Below, piece by piece: positions 49,488 through 58,896 of a stretch of 64,000 nucleotides of DNA. Position numbers and translations under genes: made by a program. This DNA comes from Olsenella sp. KH3B4. GTDB lineage: Bacteria; Actinomycetota; Coriobacteriia; Coriobacteriales; Atopobiaceae. The stretch is taken from positions 248,001-312,000 of the forward strand of contig FOHD01000002.1 in NCBI GenBank assembly GCA_900111695.1, given 5' to 3'. Numbering within the stretch: position 1 is the stretch's first letter; each line of letters opens with the position of its first letter. Below the pieces are notes generated by a model. It made no database searches. It saw only the letters and a program-made list of their open reading frames with translations, and was not told where the DNA came from.

Positions 49488-50543
49488 ATGAGCGAAGCAA
49501 AAGACCCCAAGAACACCTGCGTGCTCGTCACCGGTGGCGCCGGCTTCATTGGTAGCCACACGGTGGTGGAGCTTCTTCAGGATGGCTACAAGGTCGTCGT
49601 TGTCGACGATCTCTCCAACGCTTCCGAGAAGGTCATCGGCCGCATCAAGACCATCGTGGGGGACGCGGCTGCCGCCAACCTCACCTTCTATCGCGCCGAC
49701 GTGAATGACCGCGAGGCCATGAACGCCGTCTTTGACGAGAACCACATCGACCGCGTCATTCACTTCGCCGGCTTCAAGGCCGTGGGCGAGTCCGTGAGCA
49801 AGCCCATCGAGTACTACACCAACAACCTGGGCAACACCCTCACGCTCGTCGACGTGATGCGCAACCACGGCTGCAAGGACATCATCTTCTCCAGCTCCGC
49901 CACGGTCTACGGTGACCCGGACAAGCTCCCCCTCACCGAGGAGAGCCCCAAGAAGCCCGCAACCAACCCCTATGGCTGGACCAAGTGGATGATCGAGCAG
50001 ATCCTGACCGACCTCCACACGGCCGACCCCGAGTGGAACGTCGTGCTTCTCCGCTACTTCAACCCCATTGGAGCGCACCCCTCGGGACTCATGGGCGAGG
50101 ACCCCAAGGGCATCCCCAACAACCTCCTGCCCTACGTGGCGCAGGTGGCCATTGGCAAGCGTGAGTGCGTGCATGTCTTTGGCAACGACTACAACACGCC
50201 AGACGGCACGGGCGTGCGTGACTACATCCACGTGTGCGACCTGGGTACCGGTCACGCAGCGGCACTCAAGTGGATGAACGGTCATACGGGCGTCGAGATT
50301 TTCAACCTGGGCACCGGCAAGGGCACCTCGGTTCTCGAGATCATCAAGGCGTTTGGCAAGGCCTGCGGCAAGGAGATTCCCTACCAGATCGACCCGCGCC
50401 GCCCAGGCGACGTCGATGCCAACTACGCCGACTGTTCCAAGGCCAAGCGCGAAATGGGCTGGGAGGCCAAGTACACGATCGACGACATGTGCCGCGACTC
50501 CTGGAACTGGCAGTCCAAGAACCCCAACGGCTTCGAGGGCTAG
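49488..50543 (+). CDS. galE: UDP-glucose 4-epimerase GalE
   Basis: 351 residues. NAD motif VTGGAGFIGSH (residues 14-24), the Ser-rich FSSSATVYG, catalytic Tyr162 and Lys166 in YGWTK, and the RYFNPIGAHPSG substrate loop. It interconverts UDP-glucose and UDP-galactose. CGAAAGGAAA precedes the ATG. It is followed after 3 bp by the polyprenyl synthase gene, suggesting an envelope-precursor operon. Confidence 0.95.
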   Translation: MSEAKDPKNTCVLVTGGAGFIGSHTVVELLQDGYKVVVVDDLSNASEKVIGRIKTIVGDAAAANLTFYRADVNDREAMNAVFDENHIDRVIHFAGFKAVGESVSKPIEYYTNNLGNTLTLVDVMRNHGCKDIIFSSSATVYGDPDKLPLTEESPKKPATNPYGWTKWMIEQILTDLHTADPEWNVVLLRYFNPIGAHPSGLMGEDPKGIPNNLLPYVAQVAIGKRECVHVFGNDYNTPDGTGVRDYIHVCDLGTGHAAALKWMNGHTGVEIFNLGTGKGTSVLEIIKAFGKACGKEIPYQIDPRRPGDVDANYADCSKAKREMGWEAKYTIDDMCRDSWNWQSKNPNGFEG

Positions 50544-50546
50544 ACC

Positions 50547-51611
50547 ATGGCAGCAAGCAGCACCATGGGCACGGGTGACGGCGGCAAGCTCTTTGCGTCC
50601 TGGCTCGCCGAACGTCGGCCTCGCATCGAGGACTATATCTCTGCGCACCTTCCCGCCCCCGCGGCGGGACAGGGTGCCGCAGCCGACCTTTCGTGCTACC
50701 TCTACACCCCGCTCGCGCGCTTCACGCGCTCGGGCGGCAAGCGCACGCGCCCGGCGTTGGTGCTGCTTGGCTGCGAGGCCGTGGGCGGGGATGTCTCGCG
50801 TGCCCTTTCCTCCGCCGCCGCGATTGAGGACTTCCAGTCAGCGGCCCTCATCCACGACGACATCGCCGACGAGGGCGAGATGCGCCGCGGCCAGCCCTGC
50901 GTGCACCGCACCGAGGGCGTTGGCGTGGCCGTCAACGTGGGGGACCTTGGTATCGTCCGCACCTTTGCGGGCGTGCTCGAGGACGGCTCGCTTGATGGCG
51001 CAACCAAGCTGCGCGTGCTCGAAGAGTTCGCGCAGATGGAGCAGCGCACCGTGGAGGGACAGGCGCTTGACCTCGGCTGGGCGCGCGACGAGCGCTGGGA
51101 CGTCACGGTGAGCGACTACCTCACAATGGCAACGCACAAGACCGCGTTCTACTCTGCCGCCTCTCCGCTCTCCATCGGCGCCATCTGTGGCGGCGGCACG
51201 GACGAACAAGTGGAGGCGCTTGGCTCCTTTGGCATGGACGCTGGCCTTGCCTTCCAGCTGCAAGACGACCTTCTCAACCTCGTGGGTGACGCCGAGACAC
51301 AGGGCAAGGACTTCCGGAGCGACATCACCGAGGGCAAGCGCACCATGGTTGTGTGCTGGGCGCTGGAGCACCTTACGGGTGCCGAGAAGAACGAGCTTCT
51401 CGGCATTCTTTCGTCGCACGCAACGGACGCGCGGTCGCTTTCCCGCGCGGTCAGCCTCATGGAGAAGGCGGGCGCCATCGACGCCGTGCGCAGCTATGCA
51501 CGCGGACTTGCAGAAAGCGCGAAGGGGCACCTTGACGGCATCGAGCTCGCCGGGGACGCACGCGCAATTCTCGATTCTATGGCAGACTTCTTTGTGGAAC
51601 GCAGGGGCTAG
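50547..51611 (+). CDS. Polyprenyl diphosphate synthase
   Basis: 354 residues. First aspartate-rich motif LIHDDIADEGEMRRG (the DDxxD), second motif FQLQDDLLNLVGD (DDxxN). These are the metal-binding motifs of trans-isoprenyl diphosphate synthases (IspA/IspB/GGPPS type). Five residues after the first motif set no obvious chain-length block, so the product length cannot be given. It continues galE after 3 bp. Confidence 0.9.
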   Translation: MAASSTMGTGDGGKLFASWLAERRPRIEDYISAHLPAPAAGQGAAADLSCYLYTPLARFTRSGGKRTRPALVLLGCEAVGGDVSRALSSAAAIEDFQSAALIHDDIADEGEMRRGQPCVHRTEGVGVAVNVGDLGIVRTFAGVLEDGSLDGATKLRVLEEFAQMEQRTVEGQALDLGWARDERWDVTVSDYLTMATHKTAFYSAASPLSIGAICGGGTDEQVEALGSFGMDAGLAFQLQDDLLNLVGDAETQGKDFRSDITEGKRTMVVCWALEHLTGAEKNELLGILSSHATDARSLSRAVSLMEKAGAIDAVRSYARGLAESAKGHLDGIELAGDARAILDSMADFFVERRG

Positions 51612-51655
51612 GTTGGACGCCGCCTCACGCCCACGCTATCGAGGGGAACTAGGGT

Positions 51656-52573
51656 ATGGAACCAATTCGCGAGGGCGCGTCGGGCGCCGCCGTGGAAGAC
51701 ATCCAGGAGCGCCTGGGCTCGCTGGGATACAAGATTGATAAGAGCGAGACGGCCGAGAAGACCTTTGGCCACTCGACCTCCACAGCCGTTGCGCGCTTTA
51801 GGCTCGACCACGGCCTGTCGCTTGGCGACGTGGTTGACACGGCGACCTGGGCGACATTGGTCGACGAGTGCTATCAGCTTGGGGACCGCACCCTCTACCT
51901 GCGCCTTCCCAACTTCCACGGCAACGACGTCCGCCAGCTCCAGGAGCGGCTCAACGTGCTGGGCTTCTCCTGTGGAGCCGTTGACGGGCAGTACGGCGCC
52001 CACACCGAGGCTGCGGTCAAGCAGTTTCAGGAGAGCGTTGGGCTTCTGGCCGACGGCATGGCCTTCCCGGACACGTTCGACGCCATCGACCGCCTGAAGC
52101 ACGTCTGGGGCGGCAACCCCGCCGCCGGTCCGCACCCGCAGGGCGGCATGGGCTTTGCCCGTGCAGCCGGGGTGCTCGAGGTCGTCAAGCTGTGCATCAC
52201 CGGCGAGGATCCCATCTCGAGAAACGTCGCTGGTCGCATCTGGAACCTGGCAAGCGCAACAACCAACGCCTCTGGCCTCGAGCTCGTTGATTCCGCTTCG
52301 TCAGACGCCTGCAAAGACGCCCAGGCAGTGCTTGTGCTTTCTGCCGCGCCGCTGCCCGATGGCTCCACCACCTCAAACGTGATGATGGATGACGTGGACA
52401 CACTCCCGCTGCGCTTGCGCACCGCCGTGGAGAGCTCGCGCGACGCCGTGGCCGTGGTGCGCATCGAGCTGCCCGTGGGCCCCAACTTCGAGGGCACCTT
52501 CACCATCAGCGACGCCCAAACCTACGCTGTGCTGCTGCTCGACGCCATCTGCGCCGCCTTTGAGGGAATGTAG
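51656..52573 (+). CDS. Protein with two peptidoglycan-binding-1 domains
   Basis: 305 residues. Two PG_binding_1 repeats are clear: residues 1-65 (EPIREGASGAAVEDIQERLG ... FRLDHGLSLG) and 80-150 (DVRQLQERLNVLGFSCGAVDG ... VKQFQESVGL). The C-terminal 150 residues (from about GGNPAAG) contain TGEDPISRNVAGRIWNLA and LVLSAAPLP and look like an N-acetylmuramoyl-L-alanine amidase-like fold without clear zinc ligands. No signal peptide is seen, which is odd for a wall protein. It probably acts at the envelope or as a cytoplasmic sensor; its function is not known. Confidence 0.7.
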   Translation: MEPIREGASGAAVEDIQERLGSLGYKIDKSETAEKTFGHSTSTAVARFRLDHGLSLGDVVDTATWATLVDECYQLGDRTLYLRLPNFHGNDVRQLQERLNVLGFSCGAVDGQYGAHTEAAVKQFQESVGLLADGMAFPDTFDAIDRLKHVWGGNPAAGPHPQGGMGFARAAGVLEVVKLCITGEDPISRNVAGRIWNLASATTNASGLELVDSASSDACKDAQAVLVLSAAPLPDGSTTSNVMMDDVDTLPLRLRTAVESSRDAVAVVRIELPVGPNFEGTFTISDAQTYAVLLLDAICAAFEGM

Positions 52574-52583
52574 GGAAGGCCCG

Positions 52584-52612
52584 TGAGACAAAGGGACAGT
52601 CCCTTTGTCTCA
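52584..52612. repeat. TGAGACAAAGGGAC palindrome, copy 4
   Basis: TGAGACAAAGGGAC, one A, then the inverse, starting 10 bp after the stop of the peptidoglycan-binding gene. Confidence 0.9.
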
Positions 52613-52617
52613 TCCTT

Positions 52618-52646
52618 CAGGTGTCAGATATCCTCGTTGTACCAGC
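52618..52646 (-). pseudogene. Duplicate of the glgP 3' tail
   Basis: On the minus strand it reads CGCTGGTACAACGAGGATAT and then CTGA, nearly repeating the last codons of glgP (CGCCAGTACAACGAGGACAT). The four visible differences are all transitions. It lies between two palindromic repeats. Confidence 0.65.
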
Positions 52647-52677
52647 GCGAGGCAAAGGGACTGTCCCTTTGCCTCGC
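52647..52677. repeat. TGAGACAAAGGGAC palindrome, copy 5 (compensated variant)
   Basis: GCGAGGCAAAGGGAC, one T, GTCCCTTTGCCTCGC. Changes in one arm are matched in the other. A partial arm CTTTGTCTCA follows at 52677-52686, just before the glgP stop. Confidence 0.9.
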
Positions 52678-52686
52678 TTTGTCTCA

Positions 52687-54948
52687 CTAGAGGTGCCAGA
52701 TGTCCTCGTTGTACTGGCGGATGGTGCGATCGGACGAGAAGGTACCAGACTTTGCGATGTTTACCAGCGACTTCTTGCGCCAGACATCGCGGTTCTCGTA
52801 GTCGGCGAGCACCTGCTCCTTCTTCTGGATGTACTCCTCGATATCGAGAAGCGCCATGAACCAGTCCTTCCATGCCATGTCGTCGTGCAGGCGATGCAGG
52901 CGCTCTGCGTTGCCAAGCGCGAGGAAGGCAGGGTTGGTGATGAAGTCCACCAGAAGCTTTACGCCCGGACGCAGGTAGTGTGCGTGCGCGTCGTAGGCGT
53001 GCTCGGCGTACAGGCGCTCGACCTCCTTGGAGGAGGCGCCAAAGGTGTAGATGTTCTCGTCGCCCACAAGGTCGGCGATCTCGACGTTGGCGCCATCAAG
53101 CGTGCAGAGGGTCACGGCACCGTTGAGCATGAACTTCATGTTCGAGGTACCCGATGCCTCCTTGGAGGCAAGCGAGATCTGCTCGGAGATGTCGGCGGCG
53201 GGAATCACGCGCTCGGCAGCGCTCACGTTGTAGTTCTCGATCATGACCACCTGCAGGTGGGGCGAGACAACCGGATCTGCCGCAATCCAGCGGGAAAGCA
53301 GCAGGATGAGGTGGATGATGTCCTGCGCGATGGTGTAGGCAGGTGCCGCCTTGCCGCCAAAGATGATGGTGAGCGGACGCGCGGGAATGTTGCCGTTCTT
53401 GATGTCGAGGTACTTCCAGATGATATAGAGCGCAAGCATCTGCTGACGCTTGTACTCGTGGATGCGCTTCACCTGCACGTCGATGATGGCGTTCTCGGGA
53501 ATCCGCACGCCCTGCGTCTCCCAGAGGAACTCGCGCATGCTGGCCTTGGCCTGCGTCTTTGCATCATCCAGGCGAGCGAGAACCGCGTCGTCGTCCTTGA
53601 AGGCGAGAAGCCCCGAGAGGTCGCATGAGGTGCGCCAGTCGGTGCCCAGGACGTCATCGAGCACGCCGGAAAGTGCCGGGTTGGCATCCATGATCCAGCG
53701 GCGGAAGGTGATTCCGTTGGTCTTGTTGGAGAACTTCTCGGGATAGAGCTCATAGAAGGAGTGAAGCTCCGTGTCCTCGAGAATCTTGGTGTGCAGCGCT
53801 GCCACACCGTTGATCGAGAAGCCGTAGTGGATGGCCATGTGGGCCATGTGCACCACGCCGTCGCGCACGATAGCCACGGCGTCATCGCTACCGTTCTCGG
53901 CACGCTCCAGCTCGTCCAGCTTGACCACAATCTCGGCAATGCGCGGGGAGACGGTCTTGAGGCTCTCGAGGGGCCACTTCTCGAGCGCCTCCGCGAGGAT
54001 GGTGTGGTTGGTGTAGGCCACCATGCGACGCACCACCGAGACGGCCTCGTCAAACTCGAAGCCGTGAACGTCCACGAGCAGGCGCACCAGCTCGGGGATG
54101 ACCATCGAGGGATGCGTGTCGTTGATCTGCACAACGGCGTAGTCGGGCAGGTCGTGCAGGTTGGAGCCGCGCTCCATTGCCTCGTCGAGGATGAGCTGAG
54201 CCGCGTTGGAGACCATGAAGTACTCCTGGTATACGCGGAGCAGACGGCCGGCATCGTCGGAGTCATCGGGGTAGAGGAAGAGCGTGAGGTTCTTGGCGAG
54301 CTCGCCCTTGTCGAAGTCGATGGAGTTCACCGGCACCAGCGAGTCATCGACGCTCTCGAGGTCAAACAGGCGCAGGCGGTTCTTGGTCGTGCGCCCGTAG
54401 CCCAGAACGTCGATGTCATAGAGGCGCGACTTCACCGAGAAGCCGCCAAACTCCACGGTGTAGGCCTTCTCGTCCCTCACGAGCCAGTCCTGGCGGTCCA
54501 GCCAGCCATCGGGTTCGGCGGCCTGCTGCAGGTCAACAAAGCGCTGGTGGAAGAGGCCGTAGTGGTAGTTAAGGCCAACGCCGTCGCCAGGGAGTCCCAG
54601 CGTGGCGATGGAGTCCAGGAAGCACGCGGCGAGACGACCGAGGCCGCCGTTGCCCAGGGACGGCTCGACCTCGCGCTCCTCCACAGCACCCAGGTCGTGG
54701 CCGGCGCTAGCAAGCTGGGCCTTAACGTCTTCGTACACGCCAAGCTCGATGAGGTTGTTGGTGAGCAGACGGCCGATGAGGAACTCGGCCGAGAGGTAGT
54801 ACAGGCGGCGCTTGCCCTCGTTGAGGGGCATGGTTGCCGCGTGCTCGCGGACAATGTCCTCGAGCATGGTGCAGATGGTGGAGTCGTCAAGCTCGGCGAG
54901 CGGACGACCGTACTTCTCCTGGGAGCGAGCCTCAAGATCGATCTTCAT
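52687..54948 (-). CDS. glgP: Glycogen/maltodextrin phosphorylase GlgP
   Basis: 753 residues from the ATG at 54948 (GGAGG about 11 bases before it). Family GT35: N-terminal YYLSAEFLIGR, LGNGGLGRLAACFLDS, the glucose-site QINDTHPSM, and the PLP-lysine segment KEASGTSNMKFMLNG near residue 590. It releases glucose-1-phosphate from alpha-1,4-glucans. Slightly shorter than E. coli GlgP (815). It follows malQ after an 82-bp gap, the usual pair for maltodextrin breakdown. Its 3' tail has a fossil duplicate beyond the palindrome. Confidence 0.95.
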   Translation of the reverse strand: MKIDLEARSQEKYGRPLAELDDSTICTMLEDIVREHAATMPLNEGKRRLYYLSAEFLIGRLLTNNLIELGVYEDVKAQLASAGHDLGAVEEREVEPSLGNGGLGRLAACFLDSIATLGLPGDGVGLNYHYGLFHQRFVDLQQAAEPDGWLDRQDWLVRDEKAYTVEFGGFSVKSRLYDIDVLGYGRTTKNRLRLFDLESVDDSLVPVNSIDFDKGELAKNLTLFLYPDDSDDAGRLLRVYQEYFMVSNAAQLILDEAMERGSNLHDLPDYAVVQINDTHPSMVIPELVRLLVDVHGFEFDEAVSVVRRMVAYTNHTILAEALEKWPLESLKTVSPRIAEIVVKLDELERAENGSDDAVAIVRDGVVHMAHMAIHYGFSINGVAALHTKILEDTELHSFYELYPEKFSNKTNGITFRRWIMDANPALSGVLDDVLGTDWRTSCDLSGLLAFKDDDAVLARLDDAKTQAKASMREFLWETQGVRIPENAIIDVQVKRIHEYKRQQMLALYIIWKYLDIKNGNIPARPLTIIFGGKAAPAYTIAQDIIHLILLLSRWIAADPVVSPHLQVVMIENYNVSAAERVIPAADISEQISLASKEASGTSNMKFMLNGAVTLCTLDGANVEIADLVGDENIYTFGASSKEVERLYAEHAYDAHAHYLRPGVKLLVDFITNPAFLALGNAERLHRLHDDMAWKDWFMALLDIEEYIQKKEQVLADYENRDVWRKKSLVNIAKSGTFSSDRTIRQYNEDIWHL

Positions 54949-55030
54949 GTGTTGCGATACCTCCAAGTGTCGCGGTGACATGACGGAAAGGCGCATACCG
55001 CGCAAGGCGGGCGCGTGCCCAAGCACTTCC

Positions 55031-56539
55031 CTATTTGGGAAGCTCGGGTTCCTTCGTACCGGGGACCCGGTAATAGGTGGTGGTGAGGTCGGAGAGCTCT
55101 GCCTCCACCTCGGGCGTAATGGCCTCCGGCAGCATGCGCCAGCGCCAGTTCTTCCCGACGGTCGAGGGCGTGTTGATGCGAGCGGAGTTGTCCAGCCCGA
55201 GAAGGTCCTGCATGCGGAAGATGCAGGTGTCGCTCACCGAGGCGGCAATGGCGCGGTTGCAGCCCTGCGCCACGGTCTCGCCGGGGGCGAGGGCAAGGTA
55301 GCGCGTGGCCTTCTCGCGCACGTCAGGCGTGGCGGTGTCCTTGAACCATCCCATGGCCGTCTCGTTGTCGTGCGTGCCCACGTAAGCCACGGTATTTGCG
55401 ACGTAGTGGTGCGGAAGGTCGAGGGAGTCGCCCTCGGAGTCAAAGCCAAACTGCAGGATCTTCATGCCCGGGAAGCCCGTGTGCTCGCGCATGGCAATGA
55501 CCTCTGGCGTCATGAAGCCCAGGTCCTCCGCAATGATGGGCAGCTCGCCCAGATGCTCTGCCACGGCGTCGAAGACGTCTCCGCCGGGGCCCTTGGCCCA
55601 GCGCCCAAAGCTCGAGTCCGGCGCGCCAAAGGGCACGGACCAGTAGGACTCGAAGCCGCGGAAGTGATCGATGCGCAGGATGTCGTAGAGCTTGAGGCTT
55701 GCGCGCAGGCGCTCGACCCACCAGGCAAAGCCATCCTCAGCCATGCCCGCCCAGTCATAGATGGGGTTGCCCCAGTATTGACCGGTGGAAGAGAACTGGT
55801 CGGGCGGCGTTCCGGCAACGCACGTGGGGTTGCCGGTGGCGTCAACGCGGAAGAGCTCGGGCATGGCCCACATCTCCACGGAGTCGCGCGACACGTAGAT
55901 GGGGATGTCACCAATGACAAGGACGCCCCGCTTGTTCGCGTACGCCTTGAGGCGCTTCCAATGGCAGTAGAAGAAGTACTGAGTCATCTGGTGGTAGCGC
56001 ATGCGCTCGGGGCGCTTGGCGCACAGGGCGGCACTCGCCTTGCCACGGCTGCGGTACTCCATGGGCCACTCGTAGTAGGCCTTGAGGCCAAACTCCTCCT
56101 TGACCGTCATGAACTCGCAGTAGGGCTCAAGCCAGGAGTCGTTTGCCTGGCAGAAGGCCCCGAAGTCCGCTGGCGGCGCGGCCGAGAAGCTCGGCAGCGC
56201 CCGCTCGAGAAGCGCACGGTGACCACGGAAGAGCGTGCCGTAGTCAACGTTCGCGGGGTCGTCGCCAAAGGGCAGCACAACCAGGTCCTGCTCAGTGAGG
56301 TAACCCAGGCGGACAAGGTCCTCGATGTCAATGAAGTACGGGTTCCCCGCAAAGGCGGAGAAGGACTGGTAGGGCGAGTCACCAAAGCTTGTGGTGGTGA
56401 GGGGAAGAACTTGCCAGTAGCGCTGGTGAGTACGGGCCAGAAAGTCGACGAAGTCGTACGCCTCGCGGCCAAACGTGCCTATGCCCACAATGCCCGGAAG
56501 TGACGAGACGGGCATGAGAACGCCGCTTGCTCTCTCCAT
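55031..56539 (-). CDS. malQ: 4-alpha-glucanotransferase MalQ
   Basis: 502 residues, the Gram-positive GH77 length. Motifs: LPLTTTSFGDSPYQSFSAFA, LRIDHFRGFESYWSVP (with the nucleophile Asp), the acid/base Glu in IIAEDLGFMTPEV, and THDNETAMGW. It disproportionates maltodextrins so that GlgP can use them. GAGAAGGAGAC precedes the ATG. Confidence 0.95.
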   Translation of the reverse strand: MERASGVLMPVSSLPGIVGIGTFGREAYDFVDFLARTHQRYWQVLPLTTTSFGDSPYQSFSAFAGNPYFIDIEDLVRLGYLTEQDLVVLPFGDDPANVDYGTLFRGHRALLERALPSFSAAPPADFGAFCQANDSWLEPYCEFMTVKEEFGLKAYYEWPMEYRSRGKASAALCAKRPERMRYHQMTQYFFYCHWKRLKAYANKRGVLVIGDIPIYVSRDSVEMWAMPELFRVDATGNPTCVAGTPPDQFSSTGQYWGNPIYDWAGMAEDGFAWWVERLRASLKLYDILRIDHFRGFESYWSVPFGAPDSSFGRWAKGPGGDVFDAVAEHLGELPIIAEDLGFMTPEVIAMREHTGFPGMKILQFGFDSEGDSLDLPHHYVANTVAYVGTHDNETAMGWFKDTATPDVREKATRYLALAPGETVAQGCNRAIAASVSDTCIFRMQDLLGLDNSARINTPSTVGKNWRWRMLPEAITPEVEAELSDLTTTYYRVPGTKEPELPK

Positions 56540-56600
56540 GGTTGTCTCCTTCTCTCGTTCTGCGCTCTCGCGCAGGCCATTGCCACAACCGTCTCCCGCA

Positions 56601-56639
56601 AAAGGGCCCCGACCCGTCCGAGAAAGCGGGCCGGGGCCG
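56601..56639 (-). terminator. Terminator after the sugar ABC ATPase gene
   Basis: On the minus strand GGCCCCGGCCCG pairs with CGGGTCGGGGCC (one bulge) and is followed by TTTT. It separates the transporter genes from malQ-glgP. Confidence 0.65.
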
Positions 56640-56671
56640 CACCAAGCCGATGTCGCGGGAGGGAGGGAAGG

Positions 56672-57877
56672 CTACGGCTTGATGATGTTCTTACCGGACG
56701 CCTTGTCAAAGAAGTGGACAGCGTTCGGCTCGAACTTGAAGGAGATGGGTGCGCCGTCGGCGAAGGACCTGCCAAGGGCGCCGTCGAAATCGATGGTGGG
56801 GATGACCAGGACAAAGTCGTAGCCCTTGACGCTCGCGTGCACGTGGACCGTCGAGCCCATGAGCTCGGAGACGTCGATGGTGCCGGAGATGGCGCCCGGC
56901 TCGTCCGCGTTGGCAAGCTGAATCTGCTCGGGACGCACACCCGCGGTAACGTCGAGCGAGGTGACACCGGCGGTCTCGAGGTCCTTGCCCGTCTCGGGCG
57001 AAATGACAATACGGGTGTCGAGGGCCTGGAGCACATAGCCCGAGGCCGTCTTCTCGAGGTGGCCATCGAAGAAGTTCATCTGCGGCACACCAATGAAACC
57101 TGCAACGAAGAGGTTGGCGGGCTCGTTGAAGACCTCCTGCGGGGTGCCGACCTGCTGCACCACGCCGTCCTTCATGATCACGATGCGATCGCCCAGGGTC
57201 ATGGCCTCGGTCTGGTCGTGCGTAACGTAGACGAACGTCGCGTTGATGCGCTTGCGGAGCTTGATGATCTCGGCGCGCATCTGGTTGCGGAGCTTGGCGT
57301 CCAGGTTGGAGAGGGGCTCGTCCATGAGGAGCACCTTGGGGTCGCGCACAATGGCGCGCCCAATGGCCACGCGCTGCCGCTGGCCGCCGGAAAGCGCCTT
57401 GGGCTTGCGGTCAAGGTACTGGGTGATACCCAGGGTCTCCGCCGCCTGGCGAACCTTCTGATCAATCTGGTCCTCGGGAACTTTGCGGAGCTTCAGGGGG
57501 AAGGCCATGTTGTCGTACACGGTCATGTGGGGGTACAGGGCGTAGCTCTGGAAGACCATGGCGATGTCGCGGTCCTTGGGGGCTACCTCGTTCATGACCT
57601 TGCCGTCGATGGTGAGCTCACCGCCAGAGATGCTCTCGAGGCCGGCAATCATGCGCAGCGTCGTGGACTTGCCGCAGCCGGAGGGGCCGACAAGGACGAC
57701 AAACTCGCGGTCGGCGATGTCGAGGTTGAAGTCCTCAACGGCCACGACGCCCTCGTCGGTGACCTTGAGGTTGCTCTTCTTCTCGGGCTCGGCGGCCTTC
57801 TTGCCAAAGTGGTGCTTCTTGGTCTTCTCGATGTTCGGATAGATCTTGGTAATGTGCTTCAGGCTGACTTCTGCCAT
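56672..57877 (-). CDS. Sugar ABC transporter ATPase, MsmK/UgpC-like
   Basis: 401 residues. Walker [10 protein letters not shown], signature LSGGQRQRVAIGRAI, Walker B LLMDEPLSNLDA, then the C-terminal OB/TOBE region (residues 260-401) of the MalK group. An unusual charged insert (KKHHFGKKAAEPEKKSN) lies between beta strands 1 and 2 near residue 20. It powers carbohydrate importers; in many Gram-positives it serves several. The Lys-rich insert is not usual for MsmX. Confidence 0.9.
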   Translation of the reverse strand: MAEVSLKHITKIYPNIEKTKKHHFGKKAAEPEKKSNLKVTDEGVVAVEDFNLDIADREFVVLVGPSGCGKSTTLRMIAGLESISGGELTIDGKVMNEVAPKDRDIAMVFQSYALYPHMTVYDNMAFPLKLRKVPEDQIDQKVRQAAETLGITQYLDRKPKALSGGQRQRVAIGRAIVRDPKVLLMDEPLSNLDAKLRNQMRAEIIKLRKRINATFVYVTHDQTEAMTLGDRIVIMKDGVVQQVGTPQEVFNEPANLFVAGFIGVPQMNFFDGHLEKTASGYVLQALDTRIVISPETGKDLETAGVTSLDVTAGVRPEQIQLANADEPGAISGTIDVSELMGSTVHVHASVKGYDFVLVIPTIDFDGALGRSFADGAPISFKFEPNAVHFFDKASGKNIIKP

Positions 57878-57960
57878 GGTTCTCGGATTCCTTCCTTAGG
57901 TCGCAGCCGGGGCCCGCGTCCCCACGATAGGCTGCATGTCTTTGAGGAGGTCCCCCCTCC

Positions 57961-57983
57961 GCGGGACCCAGAGCGGGTCCCGC
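57961..57983 (-). other. Hairpin before the sugar ABC ATPase gene
   Basis: GCGGGACCC and GGGTCCCGC with a 5-nt loop, in the 155-bp gap between the malG-like gene and the ATPase gene. No T-run. Confidence 0.45.
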
Positions 57984-58032
57984 GAAGAGAGTGGGAAAGA
58001 GGGGGCAAACTCAGACGTGCCCGGTCGTTGGC

Positions 58033-58896
58033 CTAGCCCTTGACGGCGCCGGCGGCAACGCCCTTGATGATGTACTTCTGGCAGGAGAGGTAGAACACGA
58101 TGACGGGGATGATGGCCATGAGGATGATTGCCATGGTTGCACCCAGGTCGACCGTTCCGTAGCTGCCCTTGAGGTACTGGATCTGAATGGGAATCGTGCG
58201 GTACTGGTTGATGTCCAGGACCAGATACGGGAGAAGGTAGTCGTTCCAGACCCACATGATCTCGAGGATGCCAACGGAGATGAGCGTGGGCTTGAGCATG
58301 GGGAGCACAACCAGGAAGAAGGTGCGGATTGGGCCGCAGCCGTCGATTGCGGCAGCTTCCTCGATCTCAAGCGGAATGGACTTCACGAAGCCAACGAACA
58401 TGAAGATTGCAAGTCCGGCACCAAAGCCCAGGTAGACAATGGGGATGGTGAACGGCGTGTTGAGCTTCAGGGTGTCGGCCGTCTTGGACAGCGTGAACAT
58501 GACCATCTGGAAGGGCACGACCATCGAGAAGATGCAGAGCGTGTACAGGATCTTGCAGAACTTGGAGTCCACGCGGGCAATGTACCAGGCCGCCATGGAG
58601 CAGCAGATGAGAATCAGCGCGGTGGAGAGCACGGTGATCAGGGCGCTGTAGCCAAACGCACTCCAGAACGGGTAGTTACCAAAGGTCATGCCGGTAATGA
58701 AGTTGGACCATCCGGCAAAGCTCTCGTCGGTGGGGAGGGCGAACGTCTCGGTCTTAACGAAGGTGTTCAGCTTGAAGGAGTTGATCGCCACACACACAAC
58801 CGGGAGAACCCAGACAATGCAGATAATGGTAAAGACGATGGTCAGGATCTTCTTGTGACGCGCCTCGGATGCGAGCGTCTGTGGCTGGTTTGCCAT
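58033..58896 (-). CDS. Sugar ABC permease, MalG/CUT1 type
   Basis: 287 residues with six membrane segments and the EAA loop EIEEAAAIDGCGPIRTF near residue 185. Its ATG overlaps the malF-like stop by one base. It forms the inner-membrane channel with the MalF-like partner for a CUT1 oligosaccharide importer, probably maltodextrin or another glucan. Confidence 0.9.
   Translation of the reverse strand: MANQPQTLASEARHKKILTIVFTIICIVWVLPVVCVAINSFKLNTFVKTETFALPTDESFAGWSNFITGMTFGNYPFWSAFGYSALITVLSTALILICCSMAAWYIARVDSKFCKILYTLCIFSMVVPFQMVMFTLSKTADTLKLNTPFTIPIVYLGFGAGLAIFMFVGFVKSIPLEIEEAAAIDGCGPIRTFFLVVLPMLKPTLISVGILEIMWVWNDYLLPYLVLDINQYRTIPIQIQYLKGSYGTVDLGATMAIILMAIIPVIVFYLSCQKYIIKGVAAGAVKG

Noticed and set aside
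9869..52677. The TGAGACAAAGGGAC palindromes as ordinary rho-independent terminators
   Set aside because: The stems are perfect but no T-run follows; they are dispersed copies of one sequence, so they are listed as repeats.
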